Part shown: piece after piece, positions 53,465-61,001 of the stretch | How positions within the stretch are numbered: the first letter of the stretch is position 1 | Layout of the letters: each line of letters starts with the position of its first letter | Origin: a bacterium | GTDB lineage: Bacteria; Desulfobacterota; JAPLJL01 | DNA: 64,000 bases | Assembly: GCA_028713675.1 (NCBI GenBank) | Contig: JAQTNV010000003.1 | Span: 58,051 to 122,050 of the forward strand | Reading direction: 5' to 3' | Notes under the pieces: model-generated | Database searches by the model: none | The model's input: only the letters and a program-made list of their open reading frames with translations | Told to the model about the DNA's origin: nothing | Program-made: the position numbers and the translations under genes

Positions 53465-53642
53465 ATGTCTTACCCATCCTAAACCTCTCTTTTTCTCCTC
53501 GGTTTGGTTAAAATCAAAAAGATAATAAATCATCCCTCTCCCTTGAGGGGAGAGGGTAGGGTGAGGGTGAAGATATTAATATGGCCCCCTCCCTTTAATT
53601 CCCTCCCACGAGGGGAGGGGAAATATTATTTAAAATTCAAGA
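53465..53642. repeat. Gap with CCCTCTCCC-type hairpin repeats
   Basis: tccctctcccttgaggggag agggtagggtgagggtga at 53533-53571 and ccctcccacgaggggagggg at 53602-53621. A close relative of the first lies at 62825-62880. No gene is supported. Confidence 0.6.
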
Positions 53643-54818
53643 ATGAAAACGTTCGCTCAGGATATCGCCCTTCTCAAAACCGACCTGCTCTGCCGGGGCA
53701 TCCGGGTTTTCCCGTCGGAGCCTTATTTCCGGGAACTGGTCCCGGCCGCATACGGAACTGAAGGTAAGTCCCGGGCCGGGATCGCCGGGAGCGGGAAAAA
53801 TTTTCTGCTGGAATATGGGGAAGCCGCCAACCTGGGTGTCCGGCAGTCTTTCCTGGAATCATCTCCCTATGCGTTTCGGATAATCGAAGGGGAAGGCTGG
53901 ATTTTAAAGGACGGGGAAAAAGTCCTGCGCGCCACCGTCCGGACCCCGGCCTGGCATTCCACCGCCTGGTATGACCAGGTCCAACTCCACGGCACCGGTT
54001 CCCTCGCCACCGCCCTGACCAATACCTGCATCTACAAATCCCGTCCCGGAGGAGGCTGCCGGTTCTGCATCATCGACATCGGCGGGAAGGCGGTCCGGCA
54101 CCAGCCGGAGACGCTGGCCCGGGCGATCCGGGAGATCGAGTCCCATCCCGAACTGCGGCAGGCGGAGGACCTGGTCAAGAAGCACGGCGCGGCGCGGCCG
54201 GACCGGTATGTCCCTTCCGAGACGATCGAGCCGGTGGATATCAATATCAATTCCGGTTCCGAGCCGGACGGGGGGACAGGTCTTTTCGCCGAAGCGGTCG
54301 CGGCCATCCGGAGGATTTCCCGCCTGCCCATCGGGGTCCAGGTTTGCCCGCTGGGCAAGCCCGAGCTCGAAAAACTTCGATCCGCCGGTGTCACGGAGAT
54401 CAGTTTCAACCTGGAAGTATATAACGAGGACTTCCGCCGGAAGGTCATCCCCGGAAAGAACCATGACTATCCCCGGGAGAAGTATTTCCGGGCGATGGCG
54501 GAGGCCCGGGAAATCTTCGGGGAGAACCAGGTGGAATCCTGGATCATCATCGGCCTGGAGCCGGCGGAGGAAACCATCGCCGGGATGGAAGCGATCGCCC
54601 GGAGCGGGGGGATCCCGCTGCCCAAGCCGTTCCGCCCGCTCCTCGGCTCGGATTTCGCGGATCAGCCCCTCCCGCGCCTGGAAGACGCGGTGAAAATATA
54701 TCAGGCCTGGCGGGAAATCATCCGCAAATACAAACTGGACCCGTCGGCAACCCGGGCCGGTTGCGGAAGATGCAACGGGTGCTTCCCATTACGGGAGATT
54801 CTGGAATATGGAATTTAA
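53643..54818 (+). CDS. Radical SAM protein with a C-x9-C-x2-C cluster
   Basis: 391 aa. The likely 4Fe-4S site is Cys129, Cys139, Cys142 (TNTCIYKSRPGGGCRFC), which is not the normal CxxxCxxC spacing. A SAM-barrel follows (PVDININSGSEPDGGTGLFA, ISFNLEVYNEDFRRKVIPGK, YFRAMAEAREIFGENQVESW). The C-terminus has a second Cys group, Cys374, Cys377, Cys380 (GCGRCNGC). The general plan recalls the MSMEG_0568-type radical SAM family from nitrilase clusters, but I cannot confirm that by eye. The next three genes form an ABC importer, so its substrate may be imported by that system. Function unknown. Confidence 0.78.
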   Translation: MKTFAQDIALLKTDLLCRGIRVFPSEPYFRELVPAAYGTEGKSRAGIAGSGKNFLLEYGEAANLGVRQSFLESSPYAFRIIEGEGWILKDGEKVLRATVRTPAWHSTAWYDQVQLHGTGSLATALTNTCIYKSRPGGGCRFCIIDIGGKAVRHQPETLARAIREIESHPELRQAEDLVKKHGAARPDRYVPSETIEPVDININSGSEPDGGTGLFAEAVAAIRRISRLPIGVQVCPLGKPELEKLRSAGVTEISFNLEVYNEDFRRKVIPGKNHDYPREKYFRAMAEAREIFGENQVESWIIIGLEPAEETIAGMEAIARSGGIPLPKPFRPLLGSDFADQPLPRLEDAVKIYQAWREIIRKYKLDPSATRAGCGRCNGCFPLREILEYGI

Positions 54819-54828
54819 AAAGACTAAT

Positions 54829-54930
54829 TTAGTTTCGGGTTTCGAGTTTCGGGTCTCTAGTTTTGAATTTGAAATTTAGTAATTGGTAATTGTTTGGTAA
54901 TTGGTGCTTGGAATTTGGGATTTGAAATAG
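54829..54930. repeat. Word repeats F and G
   Basis: gtttcgggtttcgagtttcg ggtctc (F, 54833-54858) is followed by ttgaaatttagtaattggta and gcttggaatttgggatttga (G). The reverse form of F occurs at 60287-60315, and F is translated in the PilV leader. Confidence 0.7.
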
Positions 54931-54939
54931 ATCGTTTTT

Positions 54940-55683
54940 ATGGAATCTAAAAAGCATTTCTGGTGGTGGTCGCCATTGCTGGTTCTCCTGGCCTGGGAGT
55001 TAATCAGCCGTCAGGGTTGGATCAGCCCACAGCTTCTTCCTTCCCTGGAATCGGTAGGGGGAGCTTTGGTGTCGCTCTTTTCCTCGGGAGATCTGCTCAG
55101 GCACCTGGGGATTTCCCTGCTGAGGGTGATCCTGGGGTTTTCTCTGGCGACGGTGGTGGGAGTAAGCCTGGGTTTGGCCATGGGCTGGTTCAAATGGTGG
55201 CGGGGATTTTTTGATCCGCTGGTGGAAATCCTCAGACCGATTCCACCCATGGCCTGGATTCCCCTGGCCATTCTTTGGATGGGCATCGGGGAAACCTCCA
55301 AGATCTATATCATTTTTTACGGGGCCTTTTTCCCTATCGTCATCAACACCACCCTGGGGGTGAAATCCATTGACGGGAACCTTTTAAAGATGGCGCGGAG
55401 CATGAACCTCCGGGGATGGCTTTTATTTAAAGAGGTGATTTTCCCCGGCTCCCTGCCGGCGGTAATGACCGGTCTCCGGATCGGCCTGGGGGTGGGCTGG
55501 ATGTGCCTGGTGGCGGCCGAGTTGATCGCGGCGGAAAGCGGGATCGGCTACCTGATCGAGGAGTCCAAGGAACTGCTCCGCACCGACCGGGTGGTGCTGG
55601 GGATGCTTTTAATCGGCGCGATGGGGATCCTTTCGGACTGGGGGGTCAGGTCGCTGGAGAAATATGTGAGGAGATGGCTGTAA
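54940..55683 (+). CDS. ABC transporter permease, NitT/TauT (SsuC) type
   Basis: 247 aa with about six membrane helices (SPLLVLLAWELI, LGISLLRVILGFSLATVVGV, MAWIPLAILWMGIG, IYIIFYGAFFPIVINTTL). The EAA loop that contacts the ATPase is KEVIFPGSLPAVMTGLRIGL. Permease of a nitrate/taurine/sulfonate-type importer. With the binding protein and ATPase downstream it forms a complete system; the radical SAM gene is upstream, so the substrate may be its precursor or cofactor. Substrate not known. Confidence 0.9.
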   Translation: MESKKHFWWWSPLLVLLAWELISRQGWISPQLLPSLESVGGALVSLFSSGDLLRHLGISLLRVILGFSLATVVGVSLGLAMGWFKWWRGFFDPLVEILRPIPPMAWIPLAILWMGIGETSKIYIIFYGAFFPIVINTTLGVKSIDGNLLKMARSMNLRGWLLFKEVIFPGSLPAVMTGLRIGLGVGWMCLVAAELIAAESGIGYLIEESKELLRTDRVVLGMLLIGAMGILSDWGVRSLEKYVRRWL

Positions 55684-55794
55684 AAACAGTAAGCAGTATG
55701 CAGTAAGCAGTAAGCAGCGAAAAATAATGTAGCTGCCCGATTTATCGGGCTATAGTTCGGTAGGCGCAGGTTTAAGCCTGCGAAATAAATAATC
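55681..55794. repeat. Repeats between permease and binding-protein genes
   Basis: acagtaagcagtatgcagta agcag (a B-like word, 55687-55715), then hairpins gcccgatttatcgggc (55735-55750) and cgcaggtttaagcctgcg (55765-55782). The latter two are short interspersed repeats and would form stem-loops in the operon mRNA, which may tune expression of the binding protein. Confidence 0.65.
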
Positions 55795-56778
55795 GTGAAA
55801 AAGAAATTTAAAACATTTTGTTTAATCCTTGCCGCTGGCCTCTTTGTTGTTTTCTGCCGGTCGCATCCCGACAATCTCATCCGGATCGGGTATCAGCCTT
55901 ACTGGGTAGGGGAGGCGAATATCGTTCTGGCCATGAAGCATCTGGGATTGCTGGAGAAAAAAGGCTACCGGGTGGAATATTTCCGTTTTCTTTCCGGCCC
56001 GGGGGTGAATGAGGCCATGGCCGCCGGAAGCATTGACGCCGGCGTGGGGGGGGACATGCCGACGGTATTGGCCCTGTCCTCCGGGATGAAGATCAAGGTA
56101 ATCGCGGCGGTGGGGAAGTCCCTGCGGCAGGCAATCGTGATTGGAAAAAAACAGGAAAAAGAAATCCAAAAGGTCGCCGATCTGGCCGGGAAAAAAGTGG
56201 CCGTGGCCAAGGGATCCACCTCTCATTATTTGCTTTATAAAACCCTGGCGGAAAACGGGATTGACCCGGCCCGGGTTTCGATCATTCACCTCTCCGTCAA
56301 GGACCAGCCGCAGGCCTTGCAGTCCGGCGAGATTGCCGCGGCGGCGAACTGGGAGCCCTGGCCCTCCCGGATGGAAAGGGAGGGGATCGGCCGGATTCTG
56401 GCCATCGGCAGTTTTGCCGGGTATTTATATGCCCGCGATGATTTTATCCGGAGAAATCCGGAAGCCGCCCTGGACCTGGTCCGGGCCCTGCAGGAAGCCC
56501 GGGATTATGCTTCCAGCCGCAGGGAAGACACCTGCAGCTGGGTCGGCGAGGAGACCGGGGAAGACCCGTTGCTGGTTTGCCAGGCCATGAAGACAGACCG
56601 GATATTTCAAACCGGAGAAAACGTTAAGCCCGAACCGGAGCTGATCGGAGAGTTGGAGCACCTGGCGAAATTCGCCCTGGACTACAAGCTGATCGAAAAA
56701 CTCCCGGATATTATCTCGAAGTTTGATTTAACCTTTGTTGAAAAGGTCTTGAATGATCAAGGTCGAAAAACTAACTAA
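55795..56778 (+). CDS. ABC transporter substrate-binding protein, NitT/TauT (NMT1/SsuA-like)
   Basis: 327 aa from GTG 55795. Hydrophobic signal (FCLILAAGLFVVFCRSHP); the Cys could be lipidated but the lipobox is poor. Family motifs: LIRIGYQPYWVGEANIVLAM, LSGPGVNEAMAAGSIDAGVG, VADLAGKKVAVAKGSTSHYL and NWEPWPSRMEREGIG. Similar proteins bind sulfonates, nitrate, pyrimidine precursors or bicarbonate. The last 26 bases overlap the ATPase gene, so the two are translationally coupled. Confidence 0.88.
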   Translation: MKKKFKTFCLILAAGLFVVFCRSHPDNLIRIGYQPYWVGEANIVLAMKHLGLLEKKGYRVEYFRFLSGPGVNEAMAAGSIDAGVGGDMPTVLALSSGMKIKVIAAVGKSLRQAIVIGKKQEKEIQKVADLAGKKVAVAKGSTSHYLLYKTLAENGIDPARVSIIHLSVKDQPQALQSGEIAAAANWEPWPSRMEREGIGRILAIGSFAGYLYARDDFIRRNPEAALDLVRALQEARDYASSRREDTCSWVGEETGEDPLLVCQAMKTDRIFQTGENVKPEPELIGELEHLAKFALDYKLIEKLPDIISKFDLTFVEKVLNDQGRKTN

Positions 56779-57502
56779 GTCCTACCGGAAGAACGGGACG
56801 GATCTGGTTGTCCTCGAGAACCTGAGCTTCGAGGTCAAGACGGGGGAATTCCTTTCCCTGGTCGGCCCGACCGGCTGCGGCAAGACCACACTTTTAAACA
56901 TCATCGCGGGTTTGGAACGTCCCACCTCCGGGAAGGTCCTGATCCGGGACCGGGAGGTGAATTCCCCCGGCCTGGACCGGGGGGTGGTGTTTCAGGAAGC
57001 CCCGCTGTTTCCCTGGAAGACGGTATCCGGAAATGTCGAGCTGGCCCTGAAGGCCAAAGGGGTTAATTTAAATAATCTCAAGGAATCGGCCCGGGAATAT
57101 CTGGAAACAGTGGATCTGGTGAAATGGTCCGACCATTATCCCAAGGAGCTTTCCGGGGGAATGAAACAGAAAGCGGCCCTGGCCAAGGCCCTGGCCCAGG
57201 ATCCGGAGATCCTCCTGCTGGATGAGCCTTTCGGCGCCCTGGATGCCCAGACCCGGATCATTATGCAGGAAGAACTCCTCAAAATCTGGGAAAGATTCCG
57301 AAAGACCATTCTGCTCGTCACCCACAGCATCGACGAGTCGATTTTTCTTTCCGACCGGATCATCGTGCTTTCCGCGCGCCGGAAGGGTGCCCGGGAAATG
57401 ATTGAAGTCACATTGCCCCGGCCGCGCCGACCCACCGAAAAATTCTGGGAACTCCGCACCCGGATCTGGGAAATCATCAGAAGCGAAGTGATGGAAAGTT
57501 AA
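56753..57502 (+). CDS. ABC transporter ATP-binding protein, NitT/TauT type
   Basis: 249 aa. Walker A GPTGCGKTT, Q-loop VVFQEAPLFPWKTV, signature ELSGGMKQKAALAKAL, Walker B ILLLDEPFGALDAQTR, H-loop LVTHSIDES. The FPWKTV after the Q-loop is typical of SsuB/TauB/NrtD. Last gene of the importer operon. A palindromic terminator follows at 57604. Confidence 0.95.
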   Translation: MIKVEKLTKSYRKNGTDLVVLENLSFEVKTGEFLSLVGPTGCGKTTLLNIIAGLERPTSGKVLIRDREVNSPGLDRGVVFQEAPLFPWKTVSGNVELALKAKGVNLNNLKESAREYLETVDLVKWSDHYPKELSGGMKQKAALAKALAQDPEILLLDEPFGALDAQTRIIMQEELLKIWERFRKTILLVTHSIDESIFLSDRIIVLSARRKGAREMIEVTLPRPRRPTEKFWELRTRIWEIIRSEVMES

Positions 57503-57716
57503 CCCAGACTTCGCCAAGACTACGTCGGGCTCGCCCTTCGATAGAACTCAGGACAGGCAGAGCTCGGAAGCTCAAAAGTTAAAGATCAACGGGAAGAATT
57601 AAAAAAGCTCAAAGGATTTATTTATTCCTTTGAGCTTTCAACTTTGAGCTGTGACCTTCTCGCTGCCTACTGCCTACCCTCCGGGCCGTAGGCCCTTACG
57701 GACCGGAGGCTGCCTA
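57503..57716. repeat. Gap between converging genes with terminator and word repeat C
   Basis: tagaactcaggacaggcaga (57541) is a short interspersed repeat. Words C run forward (ggaagctcaaaagttaaaga, 57567) and backward (gagctttcaactttgagctg, 57632). The middle is a perfect hairpin, stem aaagctcaaagga/tcctttgagcttt (57604-57616 / 57626-57638), with T runs on both sides, so it can end transcription from either strand. A cctaccctccgggccgtagg repeat (57672) lies before the dctP end. Confidence 0.75.
57604..57638. terminator. Bidirectional terminator made of word C
   Basis: 13-bp perfect stem aaagctcaaagga/tcctttgagcttt with loop tttatttat. Sits between the plus-strand ATPase gene and the minus-strand dctP gene. 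Confidence 0.7.
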
Positions 57717-58775
57717 CTAATTTTTGGAACGGTATTCTTTAAGTGTGTCCTGGAGCCGGGTCAGAAGCCAGGCAGGGTAATACTGGCCGATGAACTTCTG
57801 GTAAAGCGGGCGGGCCTTTTCCCGGATGGCCTTCACGTTATCTTCATTCAGTTTGATTTCCCTGATTCCCTCTTTCAGGAAACCCTGGTAGGCCTTCTGG
57901 TTGTCTACCCGGGAGATTTTTCGGAGCTCGGGCAGATAAAGATCCCAGCCTTCCATAATGATTTTCCGCAGATCGGGGGGAAGACTTTCGATGAATTTCC
58001 TGTCCATGACGATGGCCGATGGCGGAAGGGCAAAGGGAAGGTCAATGATGTACTTGGCGTAGGCGTACCACTGGAGGGTCAGGGCGGCATAGAGAGGCGA
58101 GTAAAAGGAATCCAGCTGGCCGGCCTTGAGCGCCATGAGAAGGTCGGGAAAACCGACCGGGACGTTTTGAAATCCCAGGAGCTCGGCGAACTCGGTGATG
58201 ACCGGATCTTTTTTCCAGGCCCACATCCGGCATTTGGGGAAGTCCTGGATGGATTCGACGGGTTTCTGGAGAAACCAGTAGCTGAAGCCGATATCGAGCC
58301 AGCCGGCCAGATAGAAACCTTTCTCTTCGAAAAGGCGCTGGAACTGGGGTTGCATCCGGTCCAGGACAAAATCTATTTCCGCGGAATTATTGAAGAGAAA
58401 GGGCAGGCTCAGGATCCGGGTTTCCGTGGCGATCATCCCCAGCCCGACATTGGCTAATCCGGCCCCCTGGAGCTGTCCCATTTTGATCTTCAGGAACTCA
58501 TCCGGCTCATCGCCCATGATTCCTCCCAGGTACCAGATGACCTTGATCCGGCCCGCGGATTTCTGCTCAACGTATTTCTGGAATTTATGAGCCGTATCCG
58601 CCCAGCTCGTCCCTTCGGGAGCGACGGCGGAAAGCTTGAGCACGAATTCCGGCGGCCGGGCCGGGGGAGCCTCCGCGGCGAGAACCGGCAGGGAGCCGGA
58701 GAAAACCAGGAAAAAGGAAAAAATGATGCCCTGGAAAAGAATTTTTAGCCGGAGAGTTTTAATCATGGAATTCAT
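57717..58775 (-). CDS. dctP: TRAP transporter substrate-binding protein DctP
   Basis: About 352 aa from the Met at 58775 (other Met codons at 58766 and 58844 are possible). Signal peptide (GIIFSFFLVFSGSLPVLAAE), then DctP/DDT family features: [60 protein letters not shown] and the helix/strand swap region YAALTLQWYAYAKYIIDLPF. No DctQ or DctM membrane subunits are in the window, so it is an orphan binding protein or works with a system elsewhere. Confidence 0.92.
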   Translation of the reverse strand: MNSMIKTLRLKILFQGIIFSFFLVFSGSLPVLAAEAPPARPPEFVLKLSAVAPEGTSWADTAHKFQKYVEQKSAGRIKVIWYLGGIMGDEPDEFLKIKMGQLQGAGLANVGLGMIATETRILSLPFLFNNSAEIDFVLDRMQPQFQRLFEEKGFYLAGWLDIGFSYWFLQKPVESIQDFPKCRMWAWKKDPVITEFAELLGFQNVPVGFPDLLMALKAGQLDSFYSPLYAALTLQWYAYAKYIIDLPFALPPSAIVMDRKFIESLPPDLRKIIMEGWDLYLPELRKISRVDNQKAYQGFLKEGIREIKLNEDNVKAIREKARPLYQKFIGQYYPAWLLTRLQDTLKEYRSKN

Positions 58776-58811
58776 TAAAACCCGACAATCGGATTTTTTA
58801 CCTATGTTATT

Positions 58812-58840
58812 ATAATAACGGAAAGTAAGCGCAGCGTAAA
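58812..58840 (-). promoter_or_regulatory. Candidate promoter of dctP
   Basis: On the minus strand, TTTACG (58840-58835) and TATTAT (58817-58812) are 17 bases apart, about 40 bases before the dctP start. Confidence 0.35.
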
Positions 58841-58923
58841 TCAATAATAAATATTAGAAAACCGGAAAATCGAACCTCATTTTATCTCTTTTTCCGCATT
58901 TCCCGCCCAGCTCGCTTTTCCTG

Positions 58924-58951
58924 TGGACAATTGGGGGGAAATATTTATAAT
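58924..58951 (+). promoter_or_regulatory. Candidate sigma-70 promoter of the FHA-PP2C pair
   Basis: -35 TGGACA (58924-58929) and a perfect -10 TATAAT (58946-58951) with a 16-base spacer, 33 bases before the FHA start. Confidence 0.55.
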
Positions 58952-58984
58952 TAAATGCACTTTGGAGGGGGAGGAGGATTATCC

Positions 58985-59392
58985 GTGAGAGCCAGGAAGA
59001 AAAAAACAGGTTCGGAAGCCACCAAGGTAATTTCTCCGAAAACCGCCGTTCCGCCCGGCCAGGTGAGCCTGGTGGTTTTGAACGGGGAGGACGCGGGGGC
59101 GGAGCATTTTGTCCGGGGTCTGAAGTGTGTCCTGGGAAGGGACAGCGAGCAGGTGGACATAACGGTGAAAAGCAAGGGGGTTTCCCGCCGTCACGCCTCC
59201 CTTTCCTGGCAGAAAAACCGGATAATCCTGGAAGACTTGGGCAGCACCAACGGAACCTTTCTCAACGACGAGCGAATCTCGGACCCCGTCGAGGTCCGGC
59301 ACGGCGACCGCATCAAGCTGGGCGATCTGGTCCTGCAGGTGATCAAGGTTGACCAGCCGCAGGATACTCCGGTTTATGAGCTCCGCGAATAG
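58985..59392 (+). CDS. FHA-domain protein
   Basis: 135 aa from GTG 58985, which has the site GGAGGAGG; an ATG at 58955 lies upstream of that site and is less likely. A short basic start, then a forkhead-associated domain that binds phosphothreonine: CVLGRDSEQVDITV, SRRHASLSWQ and LEDLGSTNGTFLNDERI. The stop codon overlaps the start of the PP2C gene. The pair implies Ser/Thr phosphorylation signalling; no Ser/Thr kinase gene is in the window. Confidence 0.9.
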   Translation: MRARKKKTGSEATKVISPKTAVPPGQVSLVVLNGEDAGAEHFVRGLKCVLGRDSEQVDITVKSKGVSRRHASLSWQKNRIILEDLGSTNGTFLNDERISDPVEVRHGDRIKLGDLVLQVIKVDQPQDTPVYELRE

Positions 59393-60158
59393 GAAATCCT
59401 ACCTGATTCAGTCAGCCGGAAAAACAGATCCGGGCCGGGTCAGGGCCCGGAACGAGGATAATTTCTCCCGGGAAGAGGATCTCGGTCTTTTCCTGGTGGC
59501 GGACGGGATGGGCGGCCATGCCGGGGGGGAAACCGCCAGCGAGCTTTCCGTTACCACGGTGCGGGAATTGGCCCGGGAATTTTTCCTGTCCCAGGCTGGT
59601 GTTCCGCCGGAGGAAAAACCCTATCTGGATTGGCTGGCGGTGACCATCAGGAAGGCCGGGGAGAAGATCTATGACCTGGGCAACCAGAATCTCGAGCTCC
59701 GGGGGATGGGAACCACCACTACCGCTTTGTGGATTCCCCCCGCCTTTGATCCGCCCCGCGCTTTTCTGGCCCACGTGGGGGACAGCCGGGCCTACCGGCT
59801 CCGGGAATCCCGGCTGGAACAGCTGACCCGGGATCATTCCTGGGTGATGGAGCAGGTTCGGGCCGGGCACCTGACCGTTACCGAAGCCAAGACCCATCGT
59901 TTCCGGAGCCTGATCACCCGCTCGGTGGGCTTTCAGCAGAACGTGGAGGTCGATTCCGCCACCCTGGAATTGAAAGCGGGCGATATTTTCATGATTTGTT
60001 CCGACGGGCTTTCCAACATGGTGGGGGACCCCGAGATCCAGCATGTTCTGGAAACAACCGCCCCGGAACAGGCGGCGGAGGAATTGATCATCCAGGCCAA
60101 CGCTCACGGCGGAATCGATAATATTACCGTTCTGGTGATCAAAATTCTGCCAGTTTAA
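59376..60158 (+). CDS. PP2C-type protein Ser/Thr phosphatase
   Basis: 260 aa from ATG 59376 (overlaps the FHA gene end; ATG 59349 would be inside the FHA domain). Metal-binding and catalytic motifs: [60 protein letters not shown] and [11 protein letters not shown]. All eight PP2C motif areas are present. Likely counteracts the kinase whose targets the FHA protein reads. Co-transcribed with it. Confidence 0.93.
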   Translation: MSSANRKSYLIQSAGKTDPGRVRARNEDNFSREEDLGLFLVADGMGGHAGGETASELSVTTVRELAREFFLSQAGVPPEEKPYLDWLAVTIRKAGEKIYDLGNQNLELRGMGTTTTALWIPPAFDPPRAFLAHVGDSRAYRLRESRLEQLTRDHSWVMEQVRAGHLTVTEAKTHRFRSLITRSVGFQQNVEVDSATLELKAGDIFMICSDGLSNMVGDPEIQHVLETTAPEQAAEELIIQANAHGGIDNITVLVIKILPV

Positions 60159-60319
60159 TTTCATCCCCGTTATTGACCTGTCATTTTTCAGAATAATTTC
60201 TCTTTTTTCTATTTTTGATTATTGCTGAAGACCGCTCGGGCTTTGGGCCCGAGCCGCTTCTCGAGGGGGTTGCTTCGCGATTAACTTGAAACCCGAAACT
60301 AGAAACTCGAAACAAGAAG
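60159..60319. repeat. Gap between converging genes: hairpin and word repeat F
   Basis: A hairpin gctcgggc/gcccgagc (60234-60241 / 60247-60254) lies between the PP2C gene and the acetyltransferase gene and may end both transcripts. Word F in reverse form follows (cttgaaacccgaaactagaa then actcgaaac, 60289-60315). Confidence 0.65.
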
Positions 60320-60829
60320 CTAAGATTGGTCCGGGGGAATTTCGTAGATAACCGCTTCCTCGTTGCAGTCCGGAAACTGGGGGCAGCGGATGCACTCGGT
60401 CCAGACCTTTTGGGGCAGGTCGCGTTTATCGATGGGTTGGAAACCCATGCAGAGGAAAAAACCGGGTTTGAAGGTGAGGGAGAAGACCCGGTAACAGCCC
60501 AGACGCTTGGCTTCCCGGAGGGAGGCCTTGATCAGGGTGGAGCCGATCCCCTGGTGGGAATAGTCCGCGCGCACGGCCAGGGAGCGGATCTCGGCGATGT
60601 TTTCCCAGAGCACGTGCAGGGCGCAGGTGCCGATGATATTGTCGGTCCCGGGCTCGGTAATCACCATGTAATCCCGGATGAATTCATAGATGTCCCCCAG
60701 GGAGCGGGGCAGCATTTCCCCCTGGCGGGCGAAGGGCTCGATCAGTTTCTGGATGGCCCGGGCTTCCTCGATCCGGGTTTTCCGGACCGAGCGGCTCCAG
60801 GAACGCTTTTTAGGTTTGGTCTGCGCCAT
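60320..60829 (-). CDS. GNAT acetyltransferase, ArgA-like with C-terminal Cys cluster
   Basis: 169 aa. GNAT core: IRSLAVRADYSHQGIGSTLI (CoA-binding loop with the Q-x-x-G-I-G motif), then KASLREAKRLGCYRVFSL. The end, KVWTECIRCPQFPDCNEEAV, is the Cys-bearing tail seen in short ArgA-type N-acetylglutamate synthases of deltaproteobacteria and related groups. A role in arginine biosynthesis is likely but other acetyl acceptors are possible. No arg genes are next to it. Confidence 0.83.
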   Translation of the reverse strand: MAQTKPKKRSWSRSVRKTRIEEARAIQKLIEPFARQGEMLPRSLGDIYEFIRDYMVITEPGTDNIIGTCALHVLWENIAEIRSLAVRADYSHQGIGSTLIKASLREAKRLGCYRVFSLTFKPGFFLCMGFQPIDKRDLPQKVWTECIRCPQFPDCNEEAVIYEIPPDQS

Positions 60830-60940
60830 AGAAATGATTATAAATGATTATCCCGAAAATTGAATATTAAATTTCTTTTTATTAATAATCGAGCGGAATA
60901 ATTTGTCTGTTTGTTGCCAGAATGATGGTGGAGACTTCAG

Positions 60941-61001
60941 TAGGGTGCGTTCCCTGAACGCACCGATATATGGGCCGATGGGGGCATCGGCCCCTACTTT
61001 T
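60941..61001. repeat. Hairpin repeats after recN (minus-strand end)
   Basis: gtagggtgcgttccctgaac gcacc and gggccgatgggggcatcggc ccctac are two interspersed hairpin repeats placed next to each other. The second overlaps the end of recN. The rest of 60830-60993 holds no supported gene. Confidence 0.65.

Noticed and set aside
55723..55794. Riboswitch between permease and binding-protein genes
   Set aside because: The two hairpins are simple interspersed repeats found as separate units; no conserved aptamer core is visible.
57651..58457. 268-aa plus-strand frame opposite dctP
   Set aside because: Starts in repeat DNA and has no recognisable fold, while the minus-strand DctP is full length with a signal peptide.
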